Part shown: piece by piece, positions 22,039-32,699 of the stretch
Layout of the letters: each line of letters begins with the position of its first letter
Position numbering within the stretch: the first letter of the stretch is position 1
NCBI GenBank assembly: GCA_017163975.1
Contig: JAFFSR010000278.1
Span: 992,001-1,056,000 of the forward strand
DNA from: Anastatus disparis
Taxonomy: Eukaryota > Arthropoda > Insecta > Hymenoptera > Eupelmidae
Direction of reading: 5' to 3'
Length of the DNA: 64,000 bases
The notes under the pieces: model-generated
Told to the model about the DNA's origin: nothing
Database searches by the model: none
Seen by the model: the letters and a program-made list of their open reading frames with translations, nothing else
Program-made: the position numbers and the translations under genes

Positions 22039-24093
22039 TTACTTTTCTACCACTACCTTTCTATCAAACTCAACTTCAATTGTAAAGCATGTGTCATCCA
22101 CTGTTGAATAAATAATAAAATGGCAGAAAAGTAAATTGCTTATGTATATTCCCAATTGCACTTGGTAACAATATTTATGTTTCTTTTTCAAAGTAATATT
22201 ATTTTCACTTTTAATATCAATATATTTTAAATGACTTATTGCTTGACTAGCTGGGTAAACTTTTTCTACTTTAGGACTTTTTATTACTACAATATGTTTA
22301 TCAATCACAATACCATCAGAACTAAAGCCCATCCAAGGTATGGTTGGATTTATTAGGAGTCCCATACGTAGGGTAAGAGGTTCGGTTGTGGGCATGGTTT
22401 GATTGTGGACACCTCTTTGTTTCTACTGAGAGAAAGCAGATGAGGTTTTCTTGACAAATGTCATTTATGTATTATAGCAGTACAATATTTTATGCCAAAT
22501 ATCAAAGCAAACAAACGCGTCTGCTTTGTGCTGTAAGCACATTAATTTTTCAGTGCTTGAAAAAAATCACAAAAATTTGTTTATACTTGTTTTAACTTTT
22601 TCAATAGTATTACCAATTGTAGTGAATCAATGAAGGCGAATGTAATACACAATTATATGATAGGAATTTATTCCTATTTTGTGATGCAATATGGACTGTG
22701 ACCAATATGTTAACACCAACAATTTGGTCAGGGAGCCCACAACCGAACTAATAAAGATTTTGATTTGGTTGTGGGCACTTCACGAAATAAATTTAAAAAA
22801 ATATTCTATCTGACACAATCGATTTTGTCCTTTCGTTGGTAGTTACCTAAGGTTTCTAGTTTTCCATAGATACCTGTATATAAAAAAATATACACTTGGT
22901 GAAAAGTTATTTGCCAAAAACAAAAGGGTGCCCACAACCGAACCTTTTCTCATATAACTTCAAAATCTGTGATGTTCTCATAATACTTTAAAGCAGCTTC
23001 TTCCATAACGATCCCATGTTGTGTATTAGATGGACCTTTAAAATCATTATGTAAATAGCTGTCAATTTTTTTCCCAGTTCTGATTTTTATTTAACGAGAA
23101 CGTAAACAACTGATATGCACTACTAGCAGTCACTCGCAGTTTTCTTTCATCTTTTGAAATATCATTATTTTGCTTAATGGTTTTCATACAAACATCAACA
23201 ACTTCTTCAAGAGTTTTTACAATATTTTGCTTAAAAAATTGTTTGACTGAATTTAATTGGTTGAATGTTTGCATTATAATGTTAGTATTATTAATTGTAT
23301 AAGAAATTACTTGAGATACTAGATCATAGAAAATATTTTGAGAAAGCATTTTCATAGCAGTATTTCTTACAATATGATGATTTTTTTGTACATCAGAAAC
23401 TTCGTAGTTTATCATTGCACTTCCGTAACCTTTAAGTGTTTTTACTAATTCAACATTCATGTCATCCATTCCTACAACATTATTATAAATCAGCCAAATA
23501 CATTTTTTATTATATTATTATAGAATGTCATTAATTGATATTCACCTTCAGTTAACACATTTAAAAAATTTTTATTTTCTGATGGACTGTAGCGAATAAA
23601 ATTATTGTAAAATTTATTTTTCTTTTTTCAGATGACAAAATTTGAAAATTGGCTCTGTAACATACATGTTTGTTGTGACTGTTTTGGGTTTGCTCCATTG
23701 TTGCTTTATATCAGTTTACTTTGCTTCTTTAATTAGTGAAAAAGGTGTACTAAAAATCCATAAATGATGAAATTAACGTTGATCGACCTAAATTTTAAGC
23801 GGCTTTGATATTCAAGTATATATGATGATAGCAGCACATGAACAATTACAATTGATTTGAGAATTGTTATTTTCATTTATAATTTTTATTTTTATTTCAT
23901 GTAGCTTATGTACAGCAGACGACTGTATACAGAGTGCTAATATTTTACTTTTAGTTAAAATTTTAGAGGTGATACCACAAAAAAATATATGTTTTGCGTA
24001 ATAAACTCTTTCCCCTTCTCGATAGCAACGAATACCTGGTCCAATATATTCTAAAATATTACTCATTTCTATAATAAAGTCTGAACTCCCCAT
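22039..24093 (-). pseudogene. YqaJ-type nuclease gene (multi-exon), interrupted by a MITE
   Basis: Three blocks in transcript order. 24093-23812 (EYIGPGIRCYREGERVYYAKHI, then CIQSSAVHK and a CNCSC end) resembles the region before and in the SWIM zinc finger of insect SWIM/YqaJ proteins. 23469-22953 has KLRVTASSAYQLFTFS and, after a frame slip in a seven-A run near 23066-23072, QHGIVMEEAALKYYE. 22395-22039 has MGLLINPTIPWMGFSSDGIV, then KKKHKYCYQVQLGIY. These are the motifs of the YqaJ viral-recombinase-type PD-(D/E)XK fold; IKSPKVEK stands where the usual catalytic EIKCP is, so Glu is replaced. The MITE at 22371-22952 splits the nuclease domain. The 3' end at 22039 may be a donor (GTAATA) rather than a true stop. 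Confidence 0.6.
22371..22952. mobile_element. 582-bp MITE inside the YqaJ gene, TA duplication
   Basis: Ends share AGGTTCGGTTGTGGGCA (22378-22394 and, inverted, about 22929-22945). TA flanks both sides (22369-22370 and 22953-22954). Taking out the element and one TA joins the two halves of the conserved nuclease motif in frame, which fixes the boundaries. Two more internal copies of the GCCCACAACCGAA word lie at about 22735-22750 (direct with the right end) and 22765-22780 (inverted). Confidence 0.75.
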
Positions 24094-24790
24094 GTTTACA
24101 ATACTTTTTGTCGTATTTAACCCAGTATCTACACTTCTTTACTTACTACACGAGGCGCTACATGAGCTCTTATCAAGGCGAATTACCTTCGGCTTTTTTT
24201 TCTTTAGGGGAGTAATAAGCACGTAATATTGAGAACTGTGAGACAAGTAGTATTTTACCTGCTACTTCACTTACCTATGAACCAAGCAGCAGTTAAAATA
24301 CTACTAATCCCACAGGTTTTAATATTTCGCGCTGAAATTTTTTTATAGATCCTTCAAATGATTTTGAACAACATCACGCATGGATGATGTTGTGAGTGCT
24401 ATGGGTCAAAAATGAAAAATAAAAAACATCATTCATTTATTGAAAAACAAGATTTTACTTGTACCCTTCAGCACTAGTGCACTGAACATATTTAAGAATA
24501 AAACACTTTATTGAGAAGTATGACCTATCAGTGCACGTGTATGTCGCCATTTCTGACAACGTACGAATTGACTAATTAATAAAAGGTAATCTTAATAATT
24601 TTTTAAAAAAGTAAGTGATAAAAATAAAGTAAAAGAATATTTTTGTTAAGTGGATGTTGATAAATAGTAATAAATTTTTTATTATTTTCGCGATTATTTT
24701 ATTAAATAAAAATTACGTATTTTCCCAATAAAGTGCGTACTTTTTTCAACAAACAATGATTAAAATTCTAATTAAAATTTTCAGTAAATA
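24094..24790. other. AT-rich spacer, nothing recognised
   Basis: No coding or RNA feature seen. A short inverted pair around 24246-24300 (TAGTATTTTAC / TAAAATACTAC) is the only visible structure. Confidence 0.45.
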
Positions 24791-25554
24791 TATTTTTCCT
24801 AACGGCGTTCGGAAAGTTCGTTTTTTAGTACGCGTTTCCATTCAGAAAGTGATCTATATTTTCACGCGAAAGTTATTTTTTACGCGAAGGTTATTATTAC
24901 AATTATAATTTAAAAACATATTCTTTGTTCGAAAAAAAAGTAATATCATTAATTTTTATACAAAAATACGAATTGTAAAATGCAGGAAACATTAAACTAA
25001 AATTTAAAAAAAATTAAACAAAGAATGTAATAAGCGCATGCTTTTCGTACGTAATGTCTTTGTTTCTTTATTTTTCAAAATGCTATGTGCGTCTTTACTT
25101 AGAAGAGGGGATAATTAACAACTGTTATATTTCATTTTAAAAAGTAATTGAAAGCGCGTGCCCTTTGTGCGCCACGTTATTGTCTCCCCACTCTTTAGCT
25201 TGATGAATGGTGCTTTACGTATAAATAGGAATAATTAACAACCGTTTAATTTCACTTTGATTAAAAGATAGTATTGAAAAAAAGACGAAGAAGGATTAGT
25301 GATTGAGAGTTGAATAAGAATCGGTTTATTGTATAAGAGTTTTTCTTTAATATTAATTATTTAAAATGACTCTTTGATTTCATTTAATTTGGTCTGTCGG
25401 GAACGCTAAATTATTGGATGGGAAGTTTTTATGAATAAAAATAGCTTAAATCGATAAAGTGATTCTGACATAACCTAAAAGGTTGAATCTATAAAGAACA
25501 ATAGAGTGTGCAGGTGGAGACTTGTCTCCTACCTGACACTCGTAAAATCAAATC

Positions 25555-27333
25555 ATGAATAGTGACAAACAAAAAGACTTTCTTAGTAAAAATAAATTTG
25601 ACCTATTAAGAATGCAGCATCAAGAAGGCTTTGATGACTCAAACAAGGAACTTATGGAACTTGTAGACAGCTCTCCAATAAATAAACAAACTTATCATGA
25701 AGGAACTAACAAAAGAGTTGCACTCTCTCCACAAAATTCACAAAAAGCTGATAAAAAAACTAGAATAGAAAATCAAATTATTAATGAAGACAAAATAAAT
25801 AATCTTAATCAAAAAAATAACTATAAAGAAATAGAAAATTCCTATAATTTAACAGGCAATTATAATAATAATAACGATCAACCCAAAGAGAATCCAAAAA
25901 ACCCACAAATGATTGATAGTCAAGAAAGAATCAGAACTAATAACAAATATTCAGAAAACCACACAGCTCCCTTTAAAATTTACATTCAATCAGATAGAGC
26001 ATCCAACAATAAATTAAACGTAGAAAGAAAGAACATTTCACCAGTAAAAGTAGGTAAGATATTAATACAGAAATTCAAAAATGGTATAACAGAAATCAAA
26101 TCAGTAGCAAAAAACAAACTGTGTGTAATAACTAACAATAGAAATTTAGCAAACGAAATCTTAAATGCGCAAGAAATAAAGGATAATGATTTATATGCCT
26201 TCATACCAAACCACTTGATTAATAAACAAGCTATCATAAAAGGCGTACCAACTGATTTTACTGACCAAGAAATATTAGATAACTTAGAAGTACACAATCT
26301 ACAAGGACAAATTAAAATAAAAGCAATACGTAGATTCTTCAGAAAACAAATCAATGAAAAAGATATTAACAAAACAGATCTAATCCCAACTGGAACAGTA
26401 CTAGTTACCTTCGAAACTCAATCCATCCCTAAAGAGGTTATGCTATATAGAGTCATATTCAAGACAGAGTTATACTACCCACAAGTTAAACTATGTTATA
26501 ATTGCTTTTATTATGGACATATACAAAAAAATTGCAAAACAACAACAAGATGCGCTAAATGTGGTGAACCTAACCATATTAATGTTATAGACTGCCCAAA
26601 TAAATCTGATAATATCTCATGTCTACACTGCAAAAAAGACCACCTTCCTACCGATAAAAAATGTGAAAAAAGAATTTTTGAACAAAAAGCATTAACGCAC
26701 TCCATTCAAAATAACTTAGAAATATCAGAAGCCAGGAAAACTCTATACAGAACTGATCCATCTCTAAGACTATCAAAACACAGAATAAATGATAATGACA
26801 CATATGCTCAAAAATGAACACAAACTCAAAACGTCAATTTTCTTCAGTCCAAGGTAAACACCCAATCTACCCAATCATCAGTAAATAACTCGCCAAGTTA
26901 TAAGTTAAAAACCTACTATAGAAGAGAAGATACAAACCCTAACAAAGTCAAAAGAAACATATTCCAGCAATCTATAAAAAGCAAACAAGAACAATTCTTA
27001 ACTCAACATAAAAAGTTATTAATAAATCCTAATGGACGAATTTCTGAAGACAACTATACTATTACCAACGACAAACCAGATGATTCAGAAGAGCAGGTAT
27101 TATTGACAAATGAAGAGAATGATAATGTCTCAAATGAAGATATAACCAAAGCATTCAATTTTTTAATAAAAAAAATATCAGTTAAAGGCTTATTGGCTAT
27201 GACCGAACAGGCACTAATAATTACACAAAAAAGCCCAGAAAATAAAATAAGCAAAACAACAAAAGAGGATTATAATGAAACTCTAAATCCACTAGAGTTT
27301 AACTTCAATACTCAAATTACTCAAAATATCTAA
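25555..27333 (+). pseudogene. ORF1 (Gag-like nucleic-acid binding protein), one in-frame stop
   Basis: The ATG at 25555 starts a frame that is open to TGA at 26815-26817, then open again in the same frame to TAA at 27331-27333, so ORF1 was about 592 codons with one nonsense codon. Asn/Lys-rich N-terminal half. Three zinc knuckles follow near residues 313-370: CYNCFYYGHIQKNC, CAKCGEPNHINVIDC and CLHCKKDHLPTDKKC. This arrangement is typical of insect non-LTR ORF1 proteins that coat the element RNA. The block before the knuckles (PNHLINKQAIIKGVPTDFT) matches the usual pre-knuckle domain. Confidence 0.8.
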
Positions 27334-27427
27334 TAAAAAAAAAAAAAAAAAAAAAAAAATATTGAACAACTTCAAAGGAAATAAAAATAAGAACAACAAC
27401 AAAACTAAATATTATATAACAAACAAA

Positions 27428-30400
27428 ATGGATAACGCTAATAACAGCAATGCAACAAAAGATTTAACATTTAAAACTAAAACATTTAATGAAATCAATA
27501 TTTTCCAGTGGAATTGTAGAAGTGTTCTAAATAAACAATATGAACTAGCTAATATAGCACATAAATATGACATTTTAATACTTAATGAAACATGGCTTAA
27601 TGACCAAACTACCTTTAAAATTAAAAACTTTTCAATCATCAGAAAGGATAGACTAGATGGACCTGGAGGAGGAGTATGCATTTGTATAAAAGATAATATT
27701 ATGTATCAATTGGTAGAAACAGTTTACCATAAGAATCATTGCTTGGAAACTGTTGCTATCTCTATAAAAATAAATAACAATAACTTTGAAATGGAAAACA
27801 ATCAAAACTTAAACAATAATAACAATACTAATAAGCTTCTTATAGTTTCTATTTACAGAGTACCTAATACGAGGATCACAAAAAATGATTGGAACAATCT
27901 ACTTAATTCAATTAATGTATTTGACTATGCAATAGTAGGTGGAGACTTCAATTGTCACCATAGACTATGGGGATCGCAACAGACATGCAAAATTGGTGAA
28001 GATTTATATGAATCTATTGAACAGTCAGATTATGTAATTATTAATGATAATTCACCCACCTATATCACCAAAAAAAACAACCATGTAATACAATCGGCCA
28101 TTGACTTAACCATAGTCTCATCAAGACTTATGACTAGAACTACATGGATAGTCCAAGAAGACAAAATGATGAGTGATCATTTCCCTATAATAATAAAAAT
28201 TAAAACCTCATTAAAAAAATTCCCTTTAATAGCAACTCATAAAATAAATACTAACAAAGTTAACTGGCAAAATTATAAAACAATATTAAAAGGAAAAGCT
28301 GAAAATTATAAAAACCAATTATCTATAGCAAATCAGAATTTAATTGAAAAATACAATAACATTAAAAATGATATAATAGATGCTTTAGGCAATGAAAATA
28401 AAGAAAACAATAAAACCAAAAAGAACAATAACTATGACAATAACAACGTGAAAAATAACAACATAATAGAACAAAGATTCAAAAAAATATGGAAACATTC
28501 ACCAGCACCATCCCCATGGTGGGACAATGATTGCAAACAAATTAAAGATAACCTTAAAAAAACTACTAAAAAATTTTTAAACAACCCAAACATAGAAAAT
28601 ATGCAAACATTAATAAAAGAAGAAAACAAGGCAAAATGCGAATTAAAAAAAATTAAAATTAACAAATTTAGAAAATTTATCGAAGAAAAAATAAGTAGAA
28701 ACTCCTCGTTTCAAAGCGTAATAGGCATAGTTAAAAGATTCAAACATAGAGTAATAAGATCAGAAATTGAAGACAATCATAATAATAATACTAAAAATTA
28801 TGAAGCAGCATATCAATTCATTAATGAATTCTGTCCTCCAGAGCCACAAAACAGACCATTAAATATTGAAGAAGAAACGCAAGATAACTATGAAGTGGCC
28901 CAACTCGAAGAAACTTTTACAATATTTGAACTAAACCAAGCTATCAATTCCACAAAAACTAATACTACTCCTGGTCTGGACCAAATAAGTAATAAAATGA
29001 TTTTAGAATTACCAGACGAGTATAAAATAATTGTATTAGAAATAATAAACGAAATATTTACTAAGGGAATATTCCCATCTGACTGGAGTGAATCTCTAGT
29101 CATATTAATTCCAAAAAACGAAAAAAATAAATACAGACCAATTACTCTGGCATCATGCATACTAAAAGTGACAGAGAAAATGATTCAAGCAAGATTAAAT
29201 CAGTATATTGAAAAAAACAATTTCATCCCATCATTCCAAAACGGATTTAGGAGAGATAGATCATGCTCTCACTGCTTAGGAGAAATCATAACCATTATTC
29301 ATAATTGTAATAATAATAATAAAATTATGGCATGCTTATTTCTAGACCTTAAACAGGCTTTTGATTGTGTAGATCCAGTAACACTACAAAAAGATTTAGA
29401 TTTAATAAGTATTCCCTTTAAAATCAAGAAATTTATATACAACCTCACTAAAGAAAGAAAGATTTATTTTAAAATCAATAATAGTATACAAGGACCTTTC
29501 AATAGACATAAAGGAGTACCCCAAGGGGACGTATTAAGTCCATTAATCTATAATATTTATAATATCGGACTCGAAAACGTAATTGATGAAGGAAATATAT
29601 TATTCCAATTTGCTGACGACACTGTAGTAGCAAATATAAATGATACTCCAGAAAAAGCTATTGAAGCTCTTCAACATAATATTAACAAAATAATTGAATT
29701 TTTTGAAAATAAAAATCTGCAAATAAATCCTAAAAAAACCAAATTAGTACTATTCACCAAAAAAATTATTGATAATAATAAATACCAAATTAACATACTA
29801 AATGAAAAAATAATTCCCACAAACAGCACTAAATACTTGGGCATTATATTGGACCAAAGACTGAACTGGAGACCTCAAATCGAATCTATAATAAATAAAG
29901 CTAAAAAATTGACAAATATACTAAAAATTATCAGTGGAACTTGGTGGGGAGGTCATCCACAAACGTTAATGCAAATCTATAAAAGCTTAATAAGAAGCAA
30001 CCTCGAATATAATGCCTTTCTATATCACACTAACGATAATGAACTCAAAATAAAAATGGACAGAGTACAATATAGAGCCCTAAGGATCATTATGGGATAC
30101 AGAACATCAACACCCATAAACATACTACATGCTGAATCTAAAGAACCTCCAATAAGCTTAAGAATAAAATATCTATCAGACAGATTTACTATAAAGCTGT
30201 TATCTAAAGAAGATCATCCACTCATAAATGAATTATGTGCCCTTCAAAAACAAATACAAAAATCAGACAAGTATAAAATAAGAAATAACTATACAATTCT
30301 TATTTCCTTCAATCAACTCTTTCACATAAGAAATAAAATTAAAAACAAATTCAACCAGTACCGTACGAATACCCTCTGTTATCCAACAATATGGACATAA
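27428..30400 (+). CDS. ORF2: endonuclease and reverse transcriptase
   Basis: First ATG at 27428; the frame is also open upstream to 27362 through a TTG. The apurinic-type endonuclease domain shows FQWNCRSV, LNETWL, GGDFNCHHRLWGS, IDLTIVSSRL and SDHFPI. The reverse transcriptase shows YRPITLASCILKVTEK, FQNGFRRDRSC, CLFLDLKQAFDCVD, GVPQGDVLSPLIYNIY and the catalytic FADDTVVA at about 29608. A CCHH-like end seen in some clades is not obvious. The frame closes with TAA at 30398-30400, overlapping the RNase H frame by ten bases (ATGGACATAA). No internal stops, so this is the best-preserved long ORF in the window. Confidence 0.9.
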   Translation: MDNANNSNATKDLTFKTKTFNEINIFQWNCRSVLNKQYELANIAHKYDILILNETWLNDQTTFKIKNFSIIRKDRLDGPGGGVCICIKDNIMYQLVETVYHKNHCLETVAISIKINNNNFEMENNQNLNNNNNTNKLLIVSIYRVPNTRITKNDWNNLLNSINVFDYAIVGGDFNCHHRLWGSQQTCKIGEDLYESIEQSDYVIINDNSPTYITKKNNHVIQSAIDLTIVSSRLMTRTTWIVQEDKMMSDHFPIIIKIKTSLKKFPLIATHKINTNKVNWQNYKTILKGKAENYKNQLSIANQNLIEKYNNIKNDIIDALGNENKENNKTKKNNNYDNNNVKNNNIIEQRFKKIWKHSPAPSPWWDNDCKQIKDNLKKTTKKFLNNPNIENMQTLIKEENKAKCELKKIKINKFRKFIEEKISRNSSFQSVIGIVKRFKHRVIRSEIEDNHNNNTKNYEAAYQFINEFCPPEPQNRPLNIEEETQDNYEVAQLEETFTIFELNQAINSTKTNTTPGLDQISNKMILELPDEYKIIVLEIINEIFTKGIFPSDWSESLVILIPKNEKNKYRPITLASCILKVTEKMIQARLNQYIEKNNFIPSFQNGFRRDRSCSHCLGEIITIIHNCNNNNKIMACLFLDLKQAFDCVDPVTLQKDLDLISIPFKIKKFIYNLTKERKIYFKINNSIQGPFNRHKGVPQGDVLSPLIYNIYNIGLENVIDEGNILFQFADDTVVANINDTPEKAIEALQHNINKIIEFFENKNLQINPKKTKLVLFTKKIIDNNKYQINILNEKIIPTNSTKYLGIILDQRLNWRPQIESIINKAKKLTNILKIISGTWWGGHPQTLMQIYKSLIRSNLEYNAFLYHTNDNELKIKMDRVQYRALRIIMGYRTSTPINILHAESKEPPISLRIKYLSDRFTIKLLSKEDHPLINELCALQKQIQKSDKYKIRNNYTILISFNQLFHIRNKIKNKFNQYRTNTLCYPTIWT

Positions 30401-31374
30401 GGGAAATAATCAATTTCAATATAGGATTCAATTTACAACACTCTGATTTTCCAAACAGGATTCTCCAAGAATATCTTGAAAATAAAACAAACTATCATAC
30501 ATTTTATACGGGTGGATCAAAAACAAAGGAAGACTATAAATACACTGGATGTGCCATTTACGAGGCCAAAGAAAAAACAGAGAAAATATATAAAATGAAT
30601 TCCTTAGCATCTATATATACATGTGAACTAGCAGCAATAAACTTTGCACTTGATCACATTATTGACAATAACCTAAATAAAGCAATAATATTGTCTGACT
30701 CCAAAAGTTCTTTAGAAGCATTAATTAACTTCTCCCTCTATAAAAAAAATGCCTCCTATATAATACCCACAATAAAAGAGAAAATTTACAACATCATAAA
30801 TAAGAACCAAATAATTGAACTAATATGGATTCCGGCCCATAAGGGCATAGATGGAAACGAAACAGCTGATGCACTTGCCAAGAAAGCAATTAATAAAGGT
30901 CTGAACAGTGATATTAAAATTCCTTATACGGATACCTACTATTTAGCAAGCAAATATTTAAAAAACTCATTTAACAAATACATAAAAAATCAAAGTAAAA
31001 TAAAAGGCATTGAATACTTTAAGTACTACTACAAAGAAGAGAATCCAAATCCTTGGTTTCATAACTTTAATAGGCCCAGAAGGCACATAGTGACAATAAA
31101 TAGAATTAGATCTAATCACTATTCATTGGGAGCTAGCCTCTTCAGGAAAAATCTAATAGATGACCCTAAATGTTCATGTGACTATTATAACCAAACTCTT
31201 TCACACATTATATGGGAATGTCCCTTACTCATACAACAAAGAGAAACCCTCATGAAAAAATTTAGAAAATCAAAATTTAATCCATCTAATATAATAGAAA
31301 TATTTAAGAATCCTAAATGCAGAACTGCAAGTTTTACCATAGAATTCCTCAAGAATTGCTCACTAAATATATGA
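30391..31374 (+). CDS. RNase H and C-terminal part of the non-LTR element
   Basis: In a different frame from ORF2; this frame is also open upstream of the ATG for at least ten codons, which suggests a frameshift rather than a separate gene. RNase H motifs: FYTGGSKTKED (30499 on), YTCELAAINFAL, ILSDSKSSLEAL and IWIPAHKGIDGNETADALA. The first catalytic residue is changed: the family has TDGS, here the codon at 30511-30513 is GGT (Gly). The C-terminus has LGASLFRKNL, CSCDYYNQTLSHIIWECPL, the usual Cys/His tail of these proteins. Confidence 0.8.
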   Translation: MDIREIINFNIGFNLQHSDFPNRILQEYLENKTNYHTFYTGGSKTKEDYKYTGCAIYEAKEKTEKIYKMNSLASIYTCELAAINFALDHIIDNNLNKAIILSDSKSSLEALINFSLYKKNASYIIPTIKEKIYNIINKNQIIELIWIPAHKGIDGNETADALAKKAINKGLNSDIKIPYTDTYYLASKYLKNSFNKYIKNQSKIKGIEYFKYYYKEENPNPWFHNFNRPRRHIVTINRIRSNHYSLGASLFRKNLIDDPKCSCDYYNQTLSHIIWECPLLIQQRETLMKKFRKSKFNPSNIIEIFKNPKCRTASFTIEFLKNCSLNI

Positions 31375-31626
31375 TTTAAATAAGCCGCTAATAATCAAGA
31401 AACACGGAATTTAGGAATGGTTCAATGCTGGAAATTGCAAAAAGAACATCAAGCTATAAGAGTGATTAAGACGCATGGAAACAAGCTTGGCTTAAATTAA
31501 GTAATAGTAACAACAGTGCAAATTTGGGATAAATAAACTTTAAGAAAACCTGGTAATGGCCTAAGATTGAAATTTTTTCATCAAGAGGCCAAGCAATTAT
31601 TAAGAAGAAGAAGAAAAGATAGTATT

Positions 31627-32290
31627 CAGTTTCGGTTAATTGTTTGAACAAACATAAATTTTCTTTTTCTTTCGAACGCTGTTAATTTATTATTACAATT
31701 ATAATTTAAAAACATATTCTTTGTTCGAAAAAAGATTTAATATCATTAATTTTTATACAAAAATACAAATTGTCGTAAAATGCAGGAAACATTGAACTAA
31801 AATTTAAACATTAAAAAAAATTAAACAAAGAATGTAATAAGCGCGTGCTTTTTATACGTAACGTCTTTGTTTCTTTATTTTTCAATATGTTATGTGTGTG
31901 TTTACTTAAAAGAGGGGATGATTAACAACCGTTACATTTCATTTTGAAAAGTAGATAAAAGTGGATGATTTCGGTGAAAGTTAATTTTACAATTATAGTT
32001 TAAAACATATTCTTTGTTGAAAAAACAATAATATGAATTAATTTAAAAATCCTTCATTTAATGATATTCCTCGTTACACATTATACGCTATTTATAGTTT
32101 ATCAAATTTTCTCCGCAATTTGGTATAGTATTTTTCATAACAACGTAACCGAATATTTTTAATTTTTAATTTTTTCGTCACGGCGTTATGTAGGAAAATG
32201 GTTATTTTGTTAATTTAATAAATTAACAGCGTTCTAAAGAAAAAGAAAATTCATGCTTGTTCAAACTATTAACCGAAACTGAATGCTATA
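31627..32290. repeat. Inner repeats of the host inverted-repeat element
   Basis: 31621-31690 pairs with 32215-32285 (CAGTTTCGGTTAAT ... ATTAACCGAAACTG). 31690-31965 repeats 24895-25160 directly, including GTGCTTTTTATACGTAACGT against GCATGCTTTTCGTACGTAAT. Confidence 0.6.
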
Positions 32291-32699
32291 TATATTAATT
32301 AAAGTGAAATGAAACAGTTGTTAATTATTCCTTTTTCTACGTAAAGCACCACCTATCAAGCTAAAGAGTGGGGAAACAAAAACGTTAAAGAGCACGCGCT
32401 TTTATCTATCATTCAAAATGATATTTAACAATTGTTAATTATCCCTTCTTCTAAGTAAAGCCGCACCTATCATACTGAAAAATGAAGAAACAAGGACGTT
32501 ACGTACAAAAAGCACGCGCTTATCACATTCTTTGTTTATCTCATTCCATTGTTTAATTTTTAGTTTAATGTTTCCCGCATCTTACGATAATTCGTATTCT
32601 TGTATGAAAATTAATGATATTACATTTTTTTTAATACTATTTCTTCCATTTAGTTCGATCGAACTCTCCGAAACTTGTTAGGAAAAATAATGTACGCTA

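Larger units (their letters stand above)
25276..31613 (+). mobile_element. Full-length non-LTR retrotransposon (6.34 kb) with RNase H domain
   Basis: Flanked by the exact 13-bp repeat AAAAGATAGTATT (25263-25275 and 31614-31626). Order: 5' UTR 25276-25554, ORF1 25555-27333, a run of about 26 A, ORF2 with endonuclease and reverse transcriptase, RNase H in an overlapping frame, 3' UTR from 31375, and an AAG-type tail (31602-31613). Known clades with endonuclease, RT and RNase H in insects include I, LOA and relatives; I do not assign the clade. The coding strand is very A-rich, so the proteins are Asn/Lys-rich. Confidence 0.9.
24791..32699. mobile_element. Long-inverted-repeat element hosting the non-LTR retrotransposon
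   Basis: The left outer arm (24791-25275, starting TATTTTTCCTAAC) pairs with the right outer arm (32290-32699, ending GTTAGGAAAAATA). With the retrotransposon removed, the left arm continues at 31627 and pairs further (CAGTTTCGGTTAAT at 31625 with 32272-32285). The arm contains a directly repeated block of about 270 bp (24895-25160 and 31690-31965) and a partial third copy from 31990. No transposase is seen. I infer a foldback-type DNA element of about 1.6 kb before the insertion. Its target duplication is not resolved. Confidence 0.6.
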
